Positions 1 to 7,790 of a stretch of 9,431 bases of DNA are shown in pieces. The position numbers and the translations under genes are program-made. The DNA comes from Limnohabitans sp. (lineage in GTDB: Bacteria > Pseudomonadota > Gammaproteobacteria > Burkholderiales > Burkholderiaceae_C): assembly GCA_023260735.1 (NCBI GenBank), contig JALQUL010000254.1, forward strand, positions 1 through 9,431. Direction: 5' to 3'. Within the stretch, counting starts at the first letter, position 1. Each line of letters opens with the position of its first letter. Below the pieces are notes generated by a model that saw only the letters and a list, made by a program, of their open reading frames with translations, had not been told where the DNA came from and made no database searches.

Positions 1-1154
1 TTTTGCATAATTGAGGCTGGCGAATTAGCCTCTTGAATGGCAAAGGCAATACTATTTTGGCCCCCGTAAAAAAAGACAATTAATGCAAAAGTAAAAGTTA
101 ATAAAACCGCATTTAATTGGATCGCCGATTTTTTAACCGAGTCCATTGCTTGCGTCATACCCGAGGTACCCAAGATTATTAAAATTTTGTCAAATTGGGC
201 TCCCGAGTCTCTTCTCACCATAGAGCTCATTCGGGCCAATAAATAGCGAGATAAAATTCCATGTGAAAAAGCGCCTATATAGTCGCCTGGTGCAATTTGT
301 AAGTGTTCATTGACCATTGCCAAATGCTTTTGCATCCAAGCTGGCGCATTTTGTAATAAATGATCAACTGCATCTTGTAGCAGCATTCCGCTTTGCATTA
401 GGTTAGCTAAGTTACCAAGCATACGAGTTGCTTGTATATCTCGGTAGAGGCTAAAAATTGGCTGTGCTGGAACTACACAACAGTAGGCCATTTTTTTTAC
501 TCCCTGTGCATTTTCCAGTTGATAACGCCATTGATGAGTGAGTTGTGGCAAAGCCCAAAATAGTAACCAAGCACCCGATAGTAGGGTGAAAAAAGCGAGC
601 CAAACACCATAGGCCTGAAACAATTCTGCACTTGATTTCACCAATAAATTAAAAGGCGTCCAGACTTCGGCAGGTGCTGCTTTAGAAAATTCAGGAATGC
701 TAATGCTAGATAAGACGTAGGCAAATATATAGGCGACTGGCAATAAAATCATGGGTGAAACCAGCGCTGATTTCAACATTTGATTCATTTGGCTTTGTTG
801 ATCTAAATTATTGGCTAACTCTCGTAAAGCTTCTGGAATATTATTGGCAAATCGTAGAGTGCTTAAAGCCACTGCATCTGACGCGGGCATGCTACGAGTT
901 AAAATTTGTTGCAAATTTAAATCGCCAGCCTGCATGACCTCTTGTATATAGGCAAGCCCTTTCGCTCGTGCTCGGTTGGCGGTAAGAGCTTGTGAGGAGA
1001 TGAATAACTCACCAGCAATAAAGTCTTGCAACAATTCTTTTTCTTCAAGGGCACTAGCACAATCGCGATAAAAAAGAGTGCGTTGTCGCCAAAACAAATA
1101 CAAGTGTTGTTGCCTTTGAAAAGCAGTCCAATGATTTTTGAAACGATTGATCAT
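1..1154 (-). CDS. pilR: PilR-type inner-membrane platform protein (GspF/TcpE family), C-terminus cut by window edge
   Basis: Polytopic inner-membrane protein of the GspF family, which couples the assembly ATPase to pilin extraction in type IV pilus and type II secretion machines. The reading frame stays open for 384 codons to the left edge with no stop. Hydrophobic segments lie at about residues 130-152, 183-203 and 346-364, the three-helix pattern of the family. Two cytoplasmic helical domains, about 30-125 and 230-335, flank the middle pair; the second contains the typical repeat-like stretch RMLGNLANLMQSGMLLQDAV near 244-263. Only a short tail should be missing, because R64 PilR-type proteins are only slightly longer. 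The start is ATG at 1154. It overlaps the stop of the ATPase gene as ATGA, with GAGGT six bases upstream, which indicates translational coupling. Its place directly after the ATPase matches the pilQ-pilR order of R64. The family call is firm; the symbol follows gene order. Confidence 0.92.
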   Translation of the reverse strand, partial: MINRFKNHWTAFQRQQHLYLFWRQRTLFYRDCASALEEKELLQDFIAGELFISSQALTANRARAKGLAYIQEVMQAGDLNLQQILTRSMPASDAVALSTLRFANNIPEALRELANNLDQQSQMNQMLKSALVSPMILLPVAYIFAYVLSSISIPEFSKAAPAEVWTPFNLLVKSSAELFQAYGVWLAFFTLLSGAWLLFWALPQLTHQWRYQLENAQGVKKMAYCCVVPAQPIFSLYRDIQATRMLGNLANLMQSGMLLQDAVDHLLQNAPAWMQKHLAMVNEHLQIAPGDYIGAFSHGILSRYLLARMSSMVRRDSGAQFDKILIILGTSGMTQAMDSVKKSAIQLNAVLLTFTFALIVFFYGGQNSIAFAIQEANSPASIMQ

Positions 1155-1165
1155 GAAAGCACCTC
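1151..1165 (-). promoter_or_regulatory. Coupled start module between pilQ and pilR (GAGGTGCTTTCATGA)
   Basis: Nearly identical to the pilP/pilQ junction: GAGGTGCT, then three bases, then ATGA. The embedded ribosome site gives pilQ the C-terminus EVLS. Equal site strength and spacing suggest matched translation of the ATPase and the platform protein. Confidence 0.85.
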
Positions 1166-3067
1166 AAAACTTGCGAGAGGACCAAAACGTTCAATTTGCC
1201 TTGCATCTATTTCGCCGCAGATGGCTTTATAAATGGTATGTTCGGTGACTAATTTGCCTTGCATATTGCCACTGTAAATATCTTTGTCGGAGTATTGTGA
1301 GCGCCAGTGGCGCATGGCTGCCCGATCATTGCCGGTGGCGGCAATATCTAGCCAGGCATCGTCGGGAATCATCATTTCTGCCACCATAGTTAGGCCCTTG
1401 GTACCTCTTTGCCGACAATTTAGGCAGCCTTCAGGGTTTCGGAATCTTAAAACGCTTGTGTCGATCTTGAATTTTTGTTGCAATTGAGAAGCAATCGATT
1501 GAATATAAATAGCTTCATGATGATGTTGTTTGGCCTTATAAAAATATTCTATTTCAGGCTCTGGTAAGGCACAGCTACAAAGCTTGGCAACTAAAGCTTG
1601 ATAAGATAAAAAGCCTAGTACCTTGCTACTGGTAAGTTCTTGGCGCGTAAGACCTAGCTTAGGGTCAGTGAGTCGATTAATAATGCCACCAATCGAATCG
1701 GTATGTAGGGTGCACATCGAGACATGGCCAGACTTAGCAACATTGGCTACTGCTCGTGCACTAATTTGGTCTCGTACCTCCCCTACATCCACTAAGTCGG
1801 GGTCCATTCGCATAAGTGACTCTATTACTTCAGAATAAGGGTCTTTTTTACCAGCCGTTTCAAGCGTTAATAAATCACGTTGAACATAGATTTGGTGGAC
1901 ATTTTTAAGTAAATATTCAATAGGGTCGGCTACTGCGTAAATAGCCGATTGACCATTTTTAGGATGGGTTTCGATTAAGGTTTTAGCTGCAGTGGTTTTA
2001 CCAGAACCGGTAATACCTGTTTGAATAATGGCCCCTGACTCTAATCTTTGTGCTTGTTGTAAAAGTTCAATTTGAGAGGGAGCCAAACCCATTTTAGAAA
2101 ATGGCATGGCTTCTGTTCCTAATTCGGAATGTAATAGCCGGCACACCACTTTGGGCCCAAAAAAACCACGCTGACTTGAAAATCGTAAGCGAATATTTGG
2201 TAGGCCAAGGCGTTGATCAATCATACAACTCATGGCTTTTGCATCGCTAAAAGTGCCGTCATTATTGCTGTGTACATCGGCTAAATTTTCGAAGGCTGCT
2301 TTCATCGCATTGCGTACATCACGATCGGTAAAAATCCCCTCTGATTGAAAACCAATAGGTTCTAATTCACCATCGACACGCATACTCACTTGGCCGTAAC
2401 CCCCATCAATAATTGATAAATGCAGGTCGGTAGCCTGGCTAAGACTTGCATGCTCTACCCATTCACGAAACAAGTTAGCGCCATTGCTATTACTAGAGGT
2501 TAAACTTGATTTGATTTTTTGTGCCTCTGATGCAAGCCGTACGTCTCGCAATACTTGGCTAGTTGCAAGCAGTGGTTGATGATCTAGTCTTAGGCCCTGC
2601 GATACCACCGCACTTTTTAAGGCCGCAAAATAGTTTTTTACTTTGCTGGTGTGACTAGGGTCATAGACTAATACGGCTCGGTTGGCGTTGACCTTTACCA
2701 CTAATACAAAATCTTGAAGAGCAACCGGAATTTGTAAGCCTGGTGTGAGCGCATGAGGCCCAGATATGACATCTTCACGACGTGGAAAGTCGGCTAGTTT
2801 TTCAATAATATGGTGAGATGCGATGAAGCCTTGGTCTAGGGAATTATGGTGATGTTGAGATAACAATATACTGGTGCTAGTACTGGTACCGTTATTGCCG
2901 TTAGCAGAACTATCTGAATTGGAGTGTTGCTGATTGGTAGGATCAAAATGATTCGGTAGCACAGCCTCTGATGAGTGAAGTAATGGCTTAGTTAATGTTA
3001 AAAACTGCCCACTCGGTTCTTGAATTTGAATGGTGGGTATTTTGGTGTTTTTTCTAAACCAGATCAT
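1151..3067 (-). CDS. pilQ: PilQ-type type IVb pilus assembly ATPase (GspE/PulE family)
   Basis: Cytoplasmic hexameric ATPase that powers pilin polymerisation. All catalytic signatures are visible: Walker A GITGSGKT at 351-358, an Asp box ADPIEY at 380-385, Walker B DPDLVDVGEVRD at 422-433 with E430 as the likely catalytic glutamate, and a His box with H448 and H455 (GHVSMCTLHTDS). The zinc-binding region is unusual: the second pair is CxxC (C548, C551), but the first is CxC (C497, C499) instead of the usual CxxC. At 638 residues it is longer than R64 PilQ, which is about 500. Part of the excess is an Asn/Ser/His/Gln-rich, probably disordered stretch at about 40-76, before the N-terminal domain (about 80-180). 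The ATG at 3067 overlaps the pilP stop as ATGA and has GAGGT six bases upstream. No retraction-type PilT ATPase is present in this window. Confidence 0.95.
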   Translation of the reverse strand: MIWFRKNTKIPTIQIQEPSGQFLTLTKPLLHSSEAVLPNHFDPTNQQHSNSDSSANGNNGTSTSTSILLSQHHHNSLDQGFIASHHIIEKLADFPRREDVISGPHALTPGLQIPVALQDFVLVVKVNANRAVLVYDPSHTSKVKNYFAALKSAVVSQGLRLDHQPLLATSQVLRDVRLASEAQKIKSSLTSSNSNGANLFREWVEHASLSQATDLHLSIIDGGYGQVSMRVDGELEPIGFQSEGIFTDRDVRNAMKAAFENLADVHSNNDGTFSDAKAMSCMIDQRLGLPNIRLRFSSQRGFFGPKVVCRLLHSELGTEAMPFSKMGLAPSQIELLQQAQRLESGAIIQTGITGSGKTTAAKTLIETHPKNGQSAIYAVADPIEYLLKNVHQIYVQRDLLTLETAGKKDPYSEVIESLMRMDPDLVDVGEVRDQISARAVANVAKSGHVSMCTLHTDSIGGIINRLTDPKLGLTRQELTSSKVLGFLSYQALVAKLCSCALPEPEIEYFYKAKQHHHEAIYIQSIASQLQQKFKIDTSVLRFRNPEGCLNCRQRGTKGLTMVAEMMIPDDAWLDIAATGNDRAAMRHWRSQYSDKDIYSGNMQGKLVTEHTIYKAICGEIDARQIERFGPLASFEVLS

Positions 3068-3078
3068 GGCAGCACCTC
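3064..3078 (-). promoter_or_regulatory. Coupled start module between pilP and pilQ (GAGGTGCTGCCATGA)
   Basis: The last codons of pilP contain the ribosome site GAGGT, six bases before the pilQ ATG, and stop and start overlap as ATGA. The site is read as Glu-Val in pilP, giving its C-terminus EVLP. Confidence 0.85.
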
Positions 3079-3717
3079 TAATTGTTGGCCTGGAACTAAT
3101 TCAAATAGTGCTTTTGCTTGATGAGTCGTTTTGACTGAATGACTAGCTAAAGCATTTTGGCTGTGCAATTGAAGCAAAATTTTGTGTGGCTGTATGGATA
3201 GGATTTGAAAAATTCCCATTGTTAATGGTTCAGATAAAAAATAGTGTTGACCATTTAAAATAATTTCTGCAGTGGGTTGTTGAATAGAACCATAAATGGC
3301 CAATACTTGAAATTGATGCTGTGCCGCTTGAGTTGTGACTGGTTTTTTAACTGGGCTTGTTAATTGATTTTTTTCTGGCGCTAATGGTATTGGTGTTGGC
3401 TTATTTTGAATGTTAGATGCCACCGTCACAGGCAATTGTTGCGCGGTAGTAAGAGCCAATTTTTTTAGAAATTCCTGATGCAAAATTTGTTGCTGAATTT
3501 TGGCTAAATCACTTATTTGTAATTGTGTGGGGCTACTAGTATTGGCTTGACTACTGTTTGGGCTAGCCGTTAGCGGTATTGCTACCGGTTTTGCGACAGA
3601 AGTTGACGCAATAGTGGACTGACTATTGAATGCCATCATCAAAATAAAAATCATTAAACAAAGATTTTTTAATGGATGTGTTGCATTTGAAAAATATAGC
3701 TTAATGAGCTTGTACAT
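3064..3717 (-). CDS. pilP: PilP-type type IVb pilus biogenesis protein, periplasmic
   Basis: Small exported protein expected to link the inner-membrane assembly platform to the secretin. The first 17 residues are polar and basic, followed by a hydrophobic core at about 18-30 and a probable signal-peptidase site after A37 (STIA|ST). If uncleaved, this segment would be a membrane anchor. The mature part starts with a Ser/Thr/Pro-rich linker, then an amphipathic helical stretch at about 66-95, then a second Pro-rich linker (105-130). A small beta-rich domain follows at about 136-185, with QVLAIYGS and the GxFQILSIQPHKILLQL pattern, resembling the PilP core fold. The ATG at 3717 lies inside the end of pilO (17-nt overlap) and is preceded by AAGGA with seven bases of spacing, so the start is well supported. 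The call rests on size, fold pattern and position between pilO and pilQ; sequence motifs alone are weak in this family. Confidence 0.8.
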   Translation of the reverse strand: MYKLIKLYFSNATHPLKNLCLMIFILMMAFNSQSTIASTSVAKPVAIPLTASPNSSQANTSSPTQLQISDLAKIQQQILHQEFLKKLALTTAQQLPVTVASNIQNKPTPIPLAPEKNQLTSPVKKPVTTQAAQHQFQVLAIYGSIQQPTAEIILNGQHYFLSEPLTMGIFQILSIQPHKILLQLHSQNALASHSVKTTHQAKALFELVPGQQLEVLP

Positions 3718-5023
3718 AACTATGTCCTTTTAAGGTAAGGGTGAGTTGTTGGCTGTTGTGAGCGTCATGTGAGACCTGTAGCCTTAGTTCGCGCCATGCA
3801 ATATAGGCCGGTATAAGGGATAAGGTGGACTGCTTAAGGGCCCAAGGGAGTTTGATTTCAATTGGGGTTTGTAATACTTTTGCTTTTGCATCGACTTTGT
3901 TTAAATCAATGCCTTGGTGGGGCCAAACCAAGGGTTGCCCTATTGCGACCTGTAGCTGGGCATTGAGTAATTGTTGAAATACTGAATGCAGTTCTATTTG
4001 TGATGATCGCAGTGGTGGAATTTGTGGGGGTTTTAATTGCAAATAAGCTGTGTTAGTGGCTATGTTTTGACTTAATACTAAAACGTCTTGCTGGCTAGAT
4101 TCAATTGAATATTGTTTATGTTGAGTTAAAGCCCAGTCCACCATATCTTGTGTTTTTCCACCAATTCTTTGATAGGAATACTGACACTCTTGATTGGCAA
4201 AACTGCACACAATAGTAGTGAGTGCCCAACCATTTAAGTAGCTTTTTTCTTGTTCGATTGCATTGGTTAAAAGTGTTAGCTGCTGATTTGTCCAAGCCAA
4301 TTGATTTAAATTTTTTTCAAGTTCAGATAAATACTTGGGAGTGTGATTATTGAGTTGGTTTTGTTGCAGCAGCAGAGTTTGCTGTTTTTGTTTTTGCCAA
4401 ACTAATTGATAATAAAAAAAACTAGCTAAGGCCACAATTGCCAGCACCACAACAATTGAAATAGCAGTTTTATTTTTGGGTAATGGTTTTAATTGACTCC
4501 ATTTTTGGCAGTGTTGTTGAAGGTCTTTCCATGCCACTTGTTTACTTTGCGGGAGTAATGCATCGGCAGTAAAAATATGGAAATTCATGCCTACTTGTTG
4601 TCGATATTTTTCAATGACCTGCTGTGCATCTATTACCCGTTCTATTTTGTCATGCACTACTTGTCCTGCTTCAATTACCACTAGTACCTTTCTAGTTTCA
4701 TCCTGCTCTAGAGGCATTAACAAAATAGCATTAAGTGTTTTTTGTTGATTGGCTTCAAAGGCGGCTAAAAATGCCAGAGCCAATGAATATAATTTTTTTC
4801 TATTTTTATTTTTTTGTAATAATCCAGCACTATACAAACCCAAATACAAGGCTTGATTGGCCACTTGCTGACAATAAGCAGAGGCACCCAACAAAGCCGC
4901 TTGACGTCTGATTTTTTTGCCATCTTGATGTGATTTTTGTTCATCGCCATCTGTACGCAAAACACTCCAACTTAAACCGGCTACTAAGGCTTCTTGCTCG
5001 AAGGTATGCACAATCGTACTCAT
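3701..5023 (-). CDS. pilO: PilO-type type IVb pilus assembly protein, single-pass inner membrane
   Basis: Bitopic inner-membrane protein of the R64-type PilO family, distinct from the small PilO of type IVa pili. The N-terminal cytoplasmic half (about 1-185) holds the family pattern: an opening VAGLSW strand at 14-19, a tract resembling an actin-like or PilM/GspL-like domain with LYSLALAFLAAF at 78-89, and the RKVLVVIEAGQVVHDKI strand pair at 111-127. One transmembrane helix follows at about 187-208, then a Gln/Leu-rich probable coiled coil at about 209-262, and a periplasmic domain to residue 440. Two periplasmic cysteines, C273 and C280, could pair. The ATG at 5023 has GGAAG seven bases upstream, a modest ribosome site. 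A 50-nt gap separates it from the secretin gene, the largest gap inside the operon. Its C-terminus overlaps pilP. It is expected to recruit the ATPase in the cytoplasm and contact PilP and the secretin in the periplasm; that role is inferred from the family. Confidence 0.86.
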   Translation of the reverse strand: MSTIVHTFEQEALVAGLSWSVLRTDGDEQKSHQDGKKIRRQAALLGASAYCQQVANQALYLGLYSAGLLQKNKNRKKLYSLALAFLAAFEANQQKTLNAILLMPLEQDETRKVLVVIEAGQVVHDKIERVIDAQQVIEKYRQQVGMNFHIFTADALLPQSKQVAWKDLQQHCQKWSQLKPLPKNKTAISIVVVLAIVALASFFYYQLVWQKQKQQTLLLQQNQLNNHTPKYLSELEKNLNQLAWTNQQLTLLTNAIEQEKSYLNGWALTTIVCSFANQECQYSYQRIGGKTQDMVDWALTQHKQYSIESSQQDVLVLSQNIATNTAYLQLKPPQIPPLRSSQIELHSVFQQLLNAQLQVAIGQPLVWPHQGIDLNKVDAKAKVLQTPIEIKLPWALKQSTLSLIPAYIAWRELRLQVSHDAHNSQQLTLTLKGHSYVQAH

Positions 5024-5073
5024 AGTTTTTCTTCCAATGAATGCTTGAATTCAATTACCAAAATTTGTACAAG
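5024..5073. other. 50-nt gap between secretin and pilO genes
   Basis: The longest gap inside the minus-strand operon. It contains the pilO ribosome site (GGAAG, 5035-5031) and a 10-bp palindrome TTGAATTCAA (5045-5054). The palindrome is too short, and lacks the GC stem and T-run, to be an intrinsic terminator. I see no promoter of quality here, so pilO is probably read from the upstream promoter. Confidence 0.45.
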
Positions 5074-7110
5074 CTAAAGTGGTGTGGCTCTGACGATGAT
5101 TAAAAAATCCTCTCTTTGATAACTTCGTTTTTGAGAGCCACCTAAAATAAGTGGTAAGGGTTCGGCGATTTTGTTTTGATCTTGATTAGCCACTTGCCTC
5201 GATAGTCCGGTAATAATCATGGCCTCCCCAGGACGAAGCCGAATCGAACCTTGGTCATCAGTGCCTGAAGTTTCGGGAGTTTGTACAGTTTGCAAAGAAT
5301 CGCCAGAACCAGCACTCACATTAAAAAGTCCTAATAAGTCAGTTAATGAAATACCAAACTTTAAGATGATGGTGCCATCCTCCATAATGGCCGGTTGGAC
5401 TAAAAATTTATCTCCGGTGGTAACACTGGCTGTTTTAAGTCCTGGTGCACCAGAGCCTGCATTGGACGATGTAGAAGGAGTAGTTTCTGACACATAGCCA
5501 GTTACCTTAAGGCTGGTACTACGAGCCCATTGCCGGTTCATGGCAATAAGGGAGACAGGACGGTACTGCACTGTGTGGCCAATTAAATGCAGAGCCTTTA
5601 AAAATGCCTTGCTACCGCCATAACGAGTGGCTGTGTTTTGTACGGAATTTTCAGATGTGGCTGGTATGTCTTTGAGTAAGGTGTAAGCCAAGCCTGCCGA
5701 GTTACTACTTAAACTTGAAAGGGGGCTACTAATGCTTGCTGACCAGGTTTTGGCAAGATCACTGATTGGTACCGACCAATCTACGCCTAGTTGTTGATTG
5801 TTTTGTTGGCTGACACTGTAAATATCAAGTTGGATATGGGCTTGACGTTTAAGTTGACGGTCCTCTGCTTGAATAATTTCTCTGGCCTTGGCAATAACAT
5901 CTTTTGGGGCATGTAGAGTGATGCGACCACTGGCTTCATTAAGACTTACGCTGCCACCAGAGGGAGTAATAATGGCATCTAGGCTTTTTTTCAGGCTTTC
6001 AAAAACAGCATTTTTACCATTTTCTTGGACATCTAGTTTGGCACTTGAACTACCAAAACCATCACCGCCTTGATTACCTCCCGACAAGCCCATTTGATAT
6101 TCTTGAATGCCTCCAAAGGAAGCTATTTCAAAACTCTCGGTAATAAAACGTTCAATCACCACAGTGCCTTGAGAATAGCGCCAGCTAAGATTGAGCTGGT
6201 TGGTGATGTGGTCAAGATAGCCTTGTAAGCTACCCTGCCATTGCATTTGATGCGACTTAATGCTGGGAGAGTAATCAGTGGGACTTGTGTCTTGTATAGG
6301 GCTTGCTTGGCTATACGAAACAATGGTTTTAGCCTGTCCTTTTTTGCTAGAAGAAATAGCTGATAAAAAGTTATTTTTTTGTAGTTGAGCTTTGGTTTCT
6401 GGACTTATCTCTAGCGCAGTACCTGGTTCTAAAATGGGTACGTGGTCACTAGTCAGTGCTAAATTTGTAGGGATTGGATTGATGCGTGTGGAGGTTTTTG
6501 CAAAAGTAGCATTGGCTTGTGAGGTTTCATTGACATCGGGGCTTAAGCGAATTGCGAGTCCTGCAATTCTAGATAATCGTTCTGCGACTAGGCTTAGGCT
6601 GATAGGGCTACCGTACGGCCTATCATTGAATTGAATACTGATAGGTTCTGAAAATAAAGCAGGCAATTGGGCATCGTGAGGTAAGGCAATGGTACGTTTG
6701 CCTATCCAGGCTTGTTGTGCATATTTGGTGACATTCTTTTTTTGCGCCAAAGTGGCCACTTGATCAATATGCACTTTACTGCCTGCTAAAGTACTTTGCT
6801 GAACCGAATTTCCTGTGCTAATCATATGTTGCTGCGCTGCATAAGCTTGAGCTTGTAATTGCTGGCTTAGTGCTTCACTTTTAGCGGGAGCCATTGAATT
6901 TTGAGAGGGCAATTGTGAACAGGCACTAGTAAGTACCACGCATAACCACACCATTAGATTTTGCACAATGAGCAAATAATGAGGATGGGATTGGTAGTGT
7001 AGAAAAACCTGCTTGAGGAGTATTTTGGTGCTTAAGGCTTGAGCCGAACCAGTGCTTTTGCAAGCAGTGTTTTGCACCACAGGTAACGGTAAGGGACAGG
7101 GTGTTTTCAT
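5074..7110 (-). CDS. pilN: Outer-membrane secretin, probable lipoprotein (PilN / type IVb pilus family)
   Basis: Forms the multimeric outer-membrane pore through which the pilus exits. With the ATG at 7110 it has 678 residues. A GTG nine bases further upstream is unlikely, because it would sit within and directly after the AGGAG ribosome site; AGGAG is eight bases before the chosen ATG, which also overlaps the previous stop as TAATG. A hydrophobic stretch at about 45-63 leads to a probable lipobox (VLTSAC, C64), as in lipidated PilN/BfpB/TcpC secretins, although Thr at -3 is not ideal. Periplasmic N-domains span about 155-425, including a secretin/TonB short-N-like unit and an N-domain ending near KAREIIQAEDRQLK. 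The secretin core runs from about 427 to the end, with LDIYSV, LDIY-LGVDWS and VQYRPV strands, the gate region rich in Ser/Gly, then LRPGEAMIITG and a terminal DFLIIVRATPL strand. The roughly 45 residues before the signal core are unusual. Confidence 0.94.
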   Translation of the reverse strand: MKTPCPLPLPVVQNTACKSTGSAQALSTKILLKQVFLHYQSHPHYLLIVQNLMVWLCVVLTSACSQLPSQNSMAPAKSEALSQQLQAQAYAAQQHMISTGNSVQQSTLAGSKVHIDQVATLAQKKNVTKYAQQAWIGKRTIALPHDAQLPALFSEPISIQFNDRPYGSPISLSLVAERLSRIAGLAIRLSPDVNETSQANATFAKTSTRINPIPTNLALTSDHVPILEPGTALEISPETKAQLQKNNFLSAISSSKKGQAKTIVSYSQASPIQDTSPTDYSPSIKSHQMQWQGSLQGYLDHITNQLNLSWRYSQGTVVIERFITESFEIASFGGIQEYQMGLSGGNQGGDGFGSSSAKLDVQENGKNAVFESLKKSLDAIITPSGGSVSLNEASGRITLHAPKDVIAKAREIIQAEDRQLKRQAHIQLDIYSVSQQNNQQLGVDWSVPISDLAKTWSASISSPLSSLSSNSAGLAYTLLKDIPATSENSVQNTATRYGGSKAFLKALHLIGHTVQYRPVSLIAMNRQWARSTSLKVTGYVSETTPSTSSNAGSGAPGLKTASVTTGDKFLVQPAIMEDGTIILKFGISLTDLLGLFNVSAGSGDSLQTVQTPETSGTDDQGSIRLRPGEAMIITGLSRQVANQDQNKIAEPLPLILGGSQKRSYQREDFLIIVRATPL

Positions 7111-7123
7111 TATGTGCACTCCT
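7108..7123 (-). promoter_or_regulatory. Ribosome site and TAATG junction that decide the secretin start
   Basis: On the minus strand AGGAG (7123-7119) is followed by eight bases and then ATG at 7110, whose A is the last base of the previous gene's TAA. The in-frame GTG at 7119 begins at the last base of AGGAG, so it cannot be served by that site. This supports ATG 7110 and coupling of secretin translation to the TcpQ-domain protein. Confidence 0.8.
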
Positions 7124-7775
7124 GATCTTGTTGGCCTTTTTTGGTGACTCTAGCTAATGGTGGCGTATTGGGATAAAAGCAAACTTCTAAGGGTATGCCT
7201 GCTGCAGCCAAACTTGGTGTACTAAGTAACCAACCCACTGCTTCTTCAAAACTACCCTCCAGTTGGTGAGGACTGTCAATTAACAAATGCTTATCAACAT
7301 CCCAAATGAGTTTCCAACCGGCCTTTTGTGACCAGCGTTGTAGAGTTTGTGCCAAAGTAATGTCTTGCAGTTTGATTTCCCAAACCATAGGAGTAGGAAT
7401 TGGTTTGTCGGCAGTAATGGGAGTTACTGGAGCAAGCTTGATGGGGATTGGAGTGATAACTGGGTCGGCCGTTGTTATTAACTGATGGGTTTTGTTGCTA
7501 TTAGCTGCCACTGTAGAAAGAGTGTGGCTAGCCTCATTGCTAACATTTGTTTTTACACTGCTTGTTTGGGACAGAACAAGTCCGTTAATAGTAGCCTCTG
7601 AGCTCGTGTTGGTGTTGGTTTTAATTGCTTCGCAGGCATACTGAAGTCCATTGGCAATCGACAAGTGACAGTTTTGAGCCTGGGCGACCGTAGCACCCAC
7701 TAGGCTGATAAAAGCTAGCAAAGCATACCTAGCCAATGAAGCTAGAAAGAAAAAAGCATTAGCGCTTTGTTGCAT
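7110..7775 (-). CDS. pilL: Periplasmic TcpQ-domain protein (PilL-like C-terminal domain)
   Basis: Secreted protein of 221 residues ending in a canonical TcpQ-type domain at about 130-213. The features are the opening WEIKLQDITLAQTLQRW, the AGWKLIWD motif at 152-159, then LEGSFEEAVGWLL at 172-184 and a final strand pair reaching ARVTK. In the toxin-coregulated pilus and R64-like systems, this domain belongs to an accessory protein that works with the secretin. A Sec signal peptide is clear (hydrophobic 8-31, cleavage after AQA at 31-33), and there is no lipobox. The linker (about 50-128) is Thr/Asn/Ser-rich, then Pro-rich with repeated PI/TP elements. Four cysteines remain in the mature protein (36, 48, 199, 220). 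The ATG at 7775 has GGAGA six bases upstream and lies 15 nt after the preceding gene. It occupies the slot of R64 pilM but resembles the C-terminal part of PilL. The domain is firm; the symbol is tentative, because the upstream gene also has PilL traits. Confidence 0.82.
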   Translation of the reverse strand: MQQSANAFFFLASLARYALLAFISLVGATVAQAQNCHLSIANGLQYACEAIKTNTNTSSEATINGLVLSQTSSVKTNVSNEASHTLSTVAANSNKTHQLITTADPVITPIPIKLAPVTPITADKPIPTPMVWEIKLQDITLAQTLQRWSQKAGWKLIWDVDKHLLIDSPHQLEGSFEEAVGWLLSTPSLAAAGIPLEVCFYPNTPPLARVTKKGQQDQECT

Positions 7776-7790
7776 GATAAGTCTCCAAGA

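Noticed and set aside
2607..2615. ACCGCACTT, the complement of the Pasteurellaceae DNA-uptake core AAGTGCGGT
   Set aside because: It occurs once, inside pilQ, and lacks the AT-rich flanks on the expected side; a single 9-mer match in 9.4 kb is not evidence for an uptake system or that host family.
3701..3717. The pilO/pilP overlap as a frameshift or gene fusion
   Set aside because: The 17-nt overlap has a proper ribosome site for pilP (AAGGA, seven bases) and pilO ends with its own TAA, so two normal genes explain it.
4765..4965. 66-codon minus-strand frame within pilO
   Set aside because: It overlaps conserved PilO sequence in another frame and shows no domain of its own.
5045..5054. Palindrome TTGAATTCAA between secretin and pilO as a terminator
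   Set aside because: It is short and AT-rich with no loop and no following T-run on the minus strand; it does not look like an intrinsic terminator.
755..6634. Short plus-strand open frames at 755-937, 1026-1232, 1284-1487, 1623-1838, 5219-5497, 5888-6073 and 6392-6634
   Set aside because: All lie antisense within the strong minus-strand genes pilR, pilQ or the secretin; none has a recognisable domain or convincing ribosome site.
7108..7119. GTG start at 7119 for the secretin
   Set aside because: It begins at the last base of the AGGAG ribosome site; ATG at 7110 has proper spacing and a TAATG junction with the previous stop.
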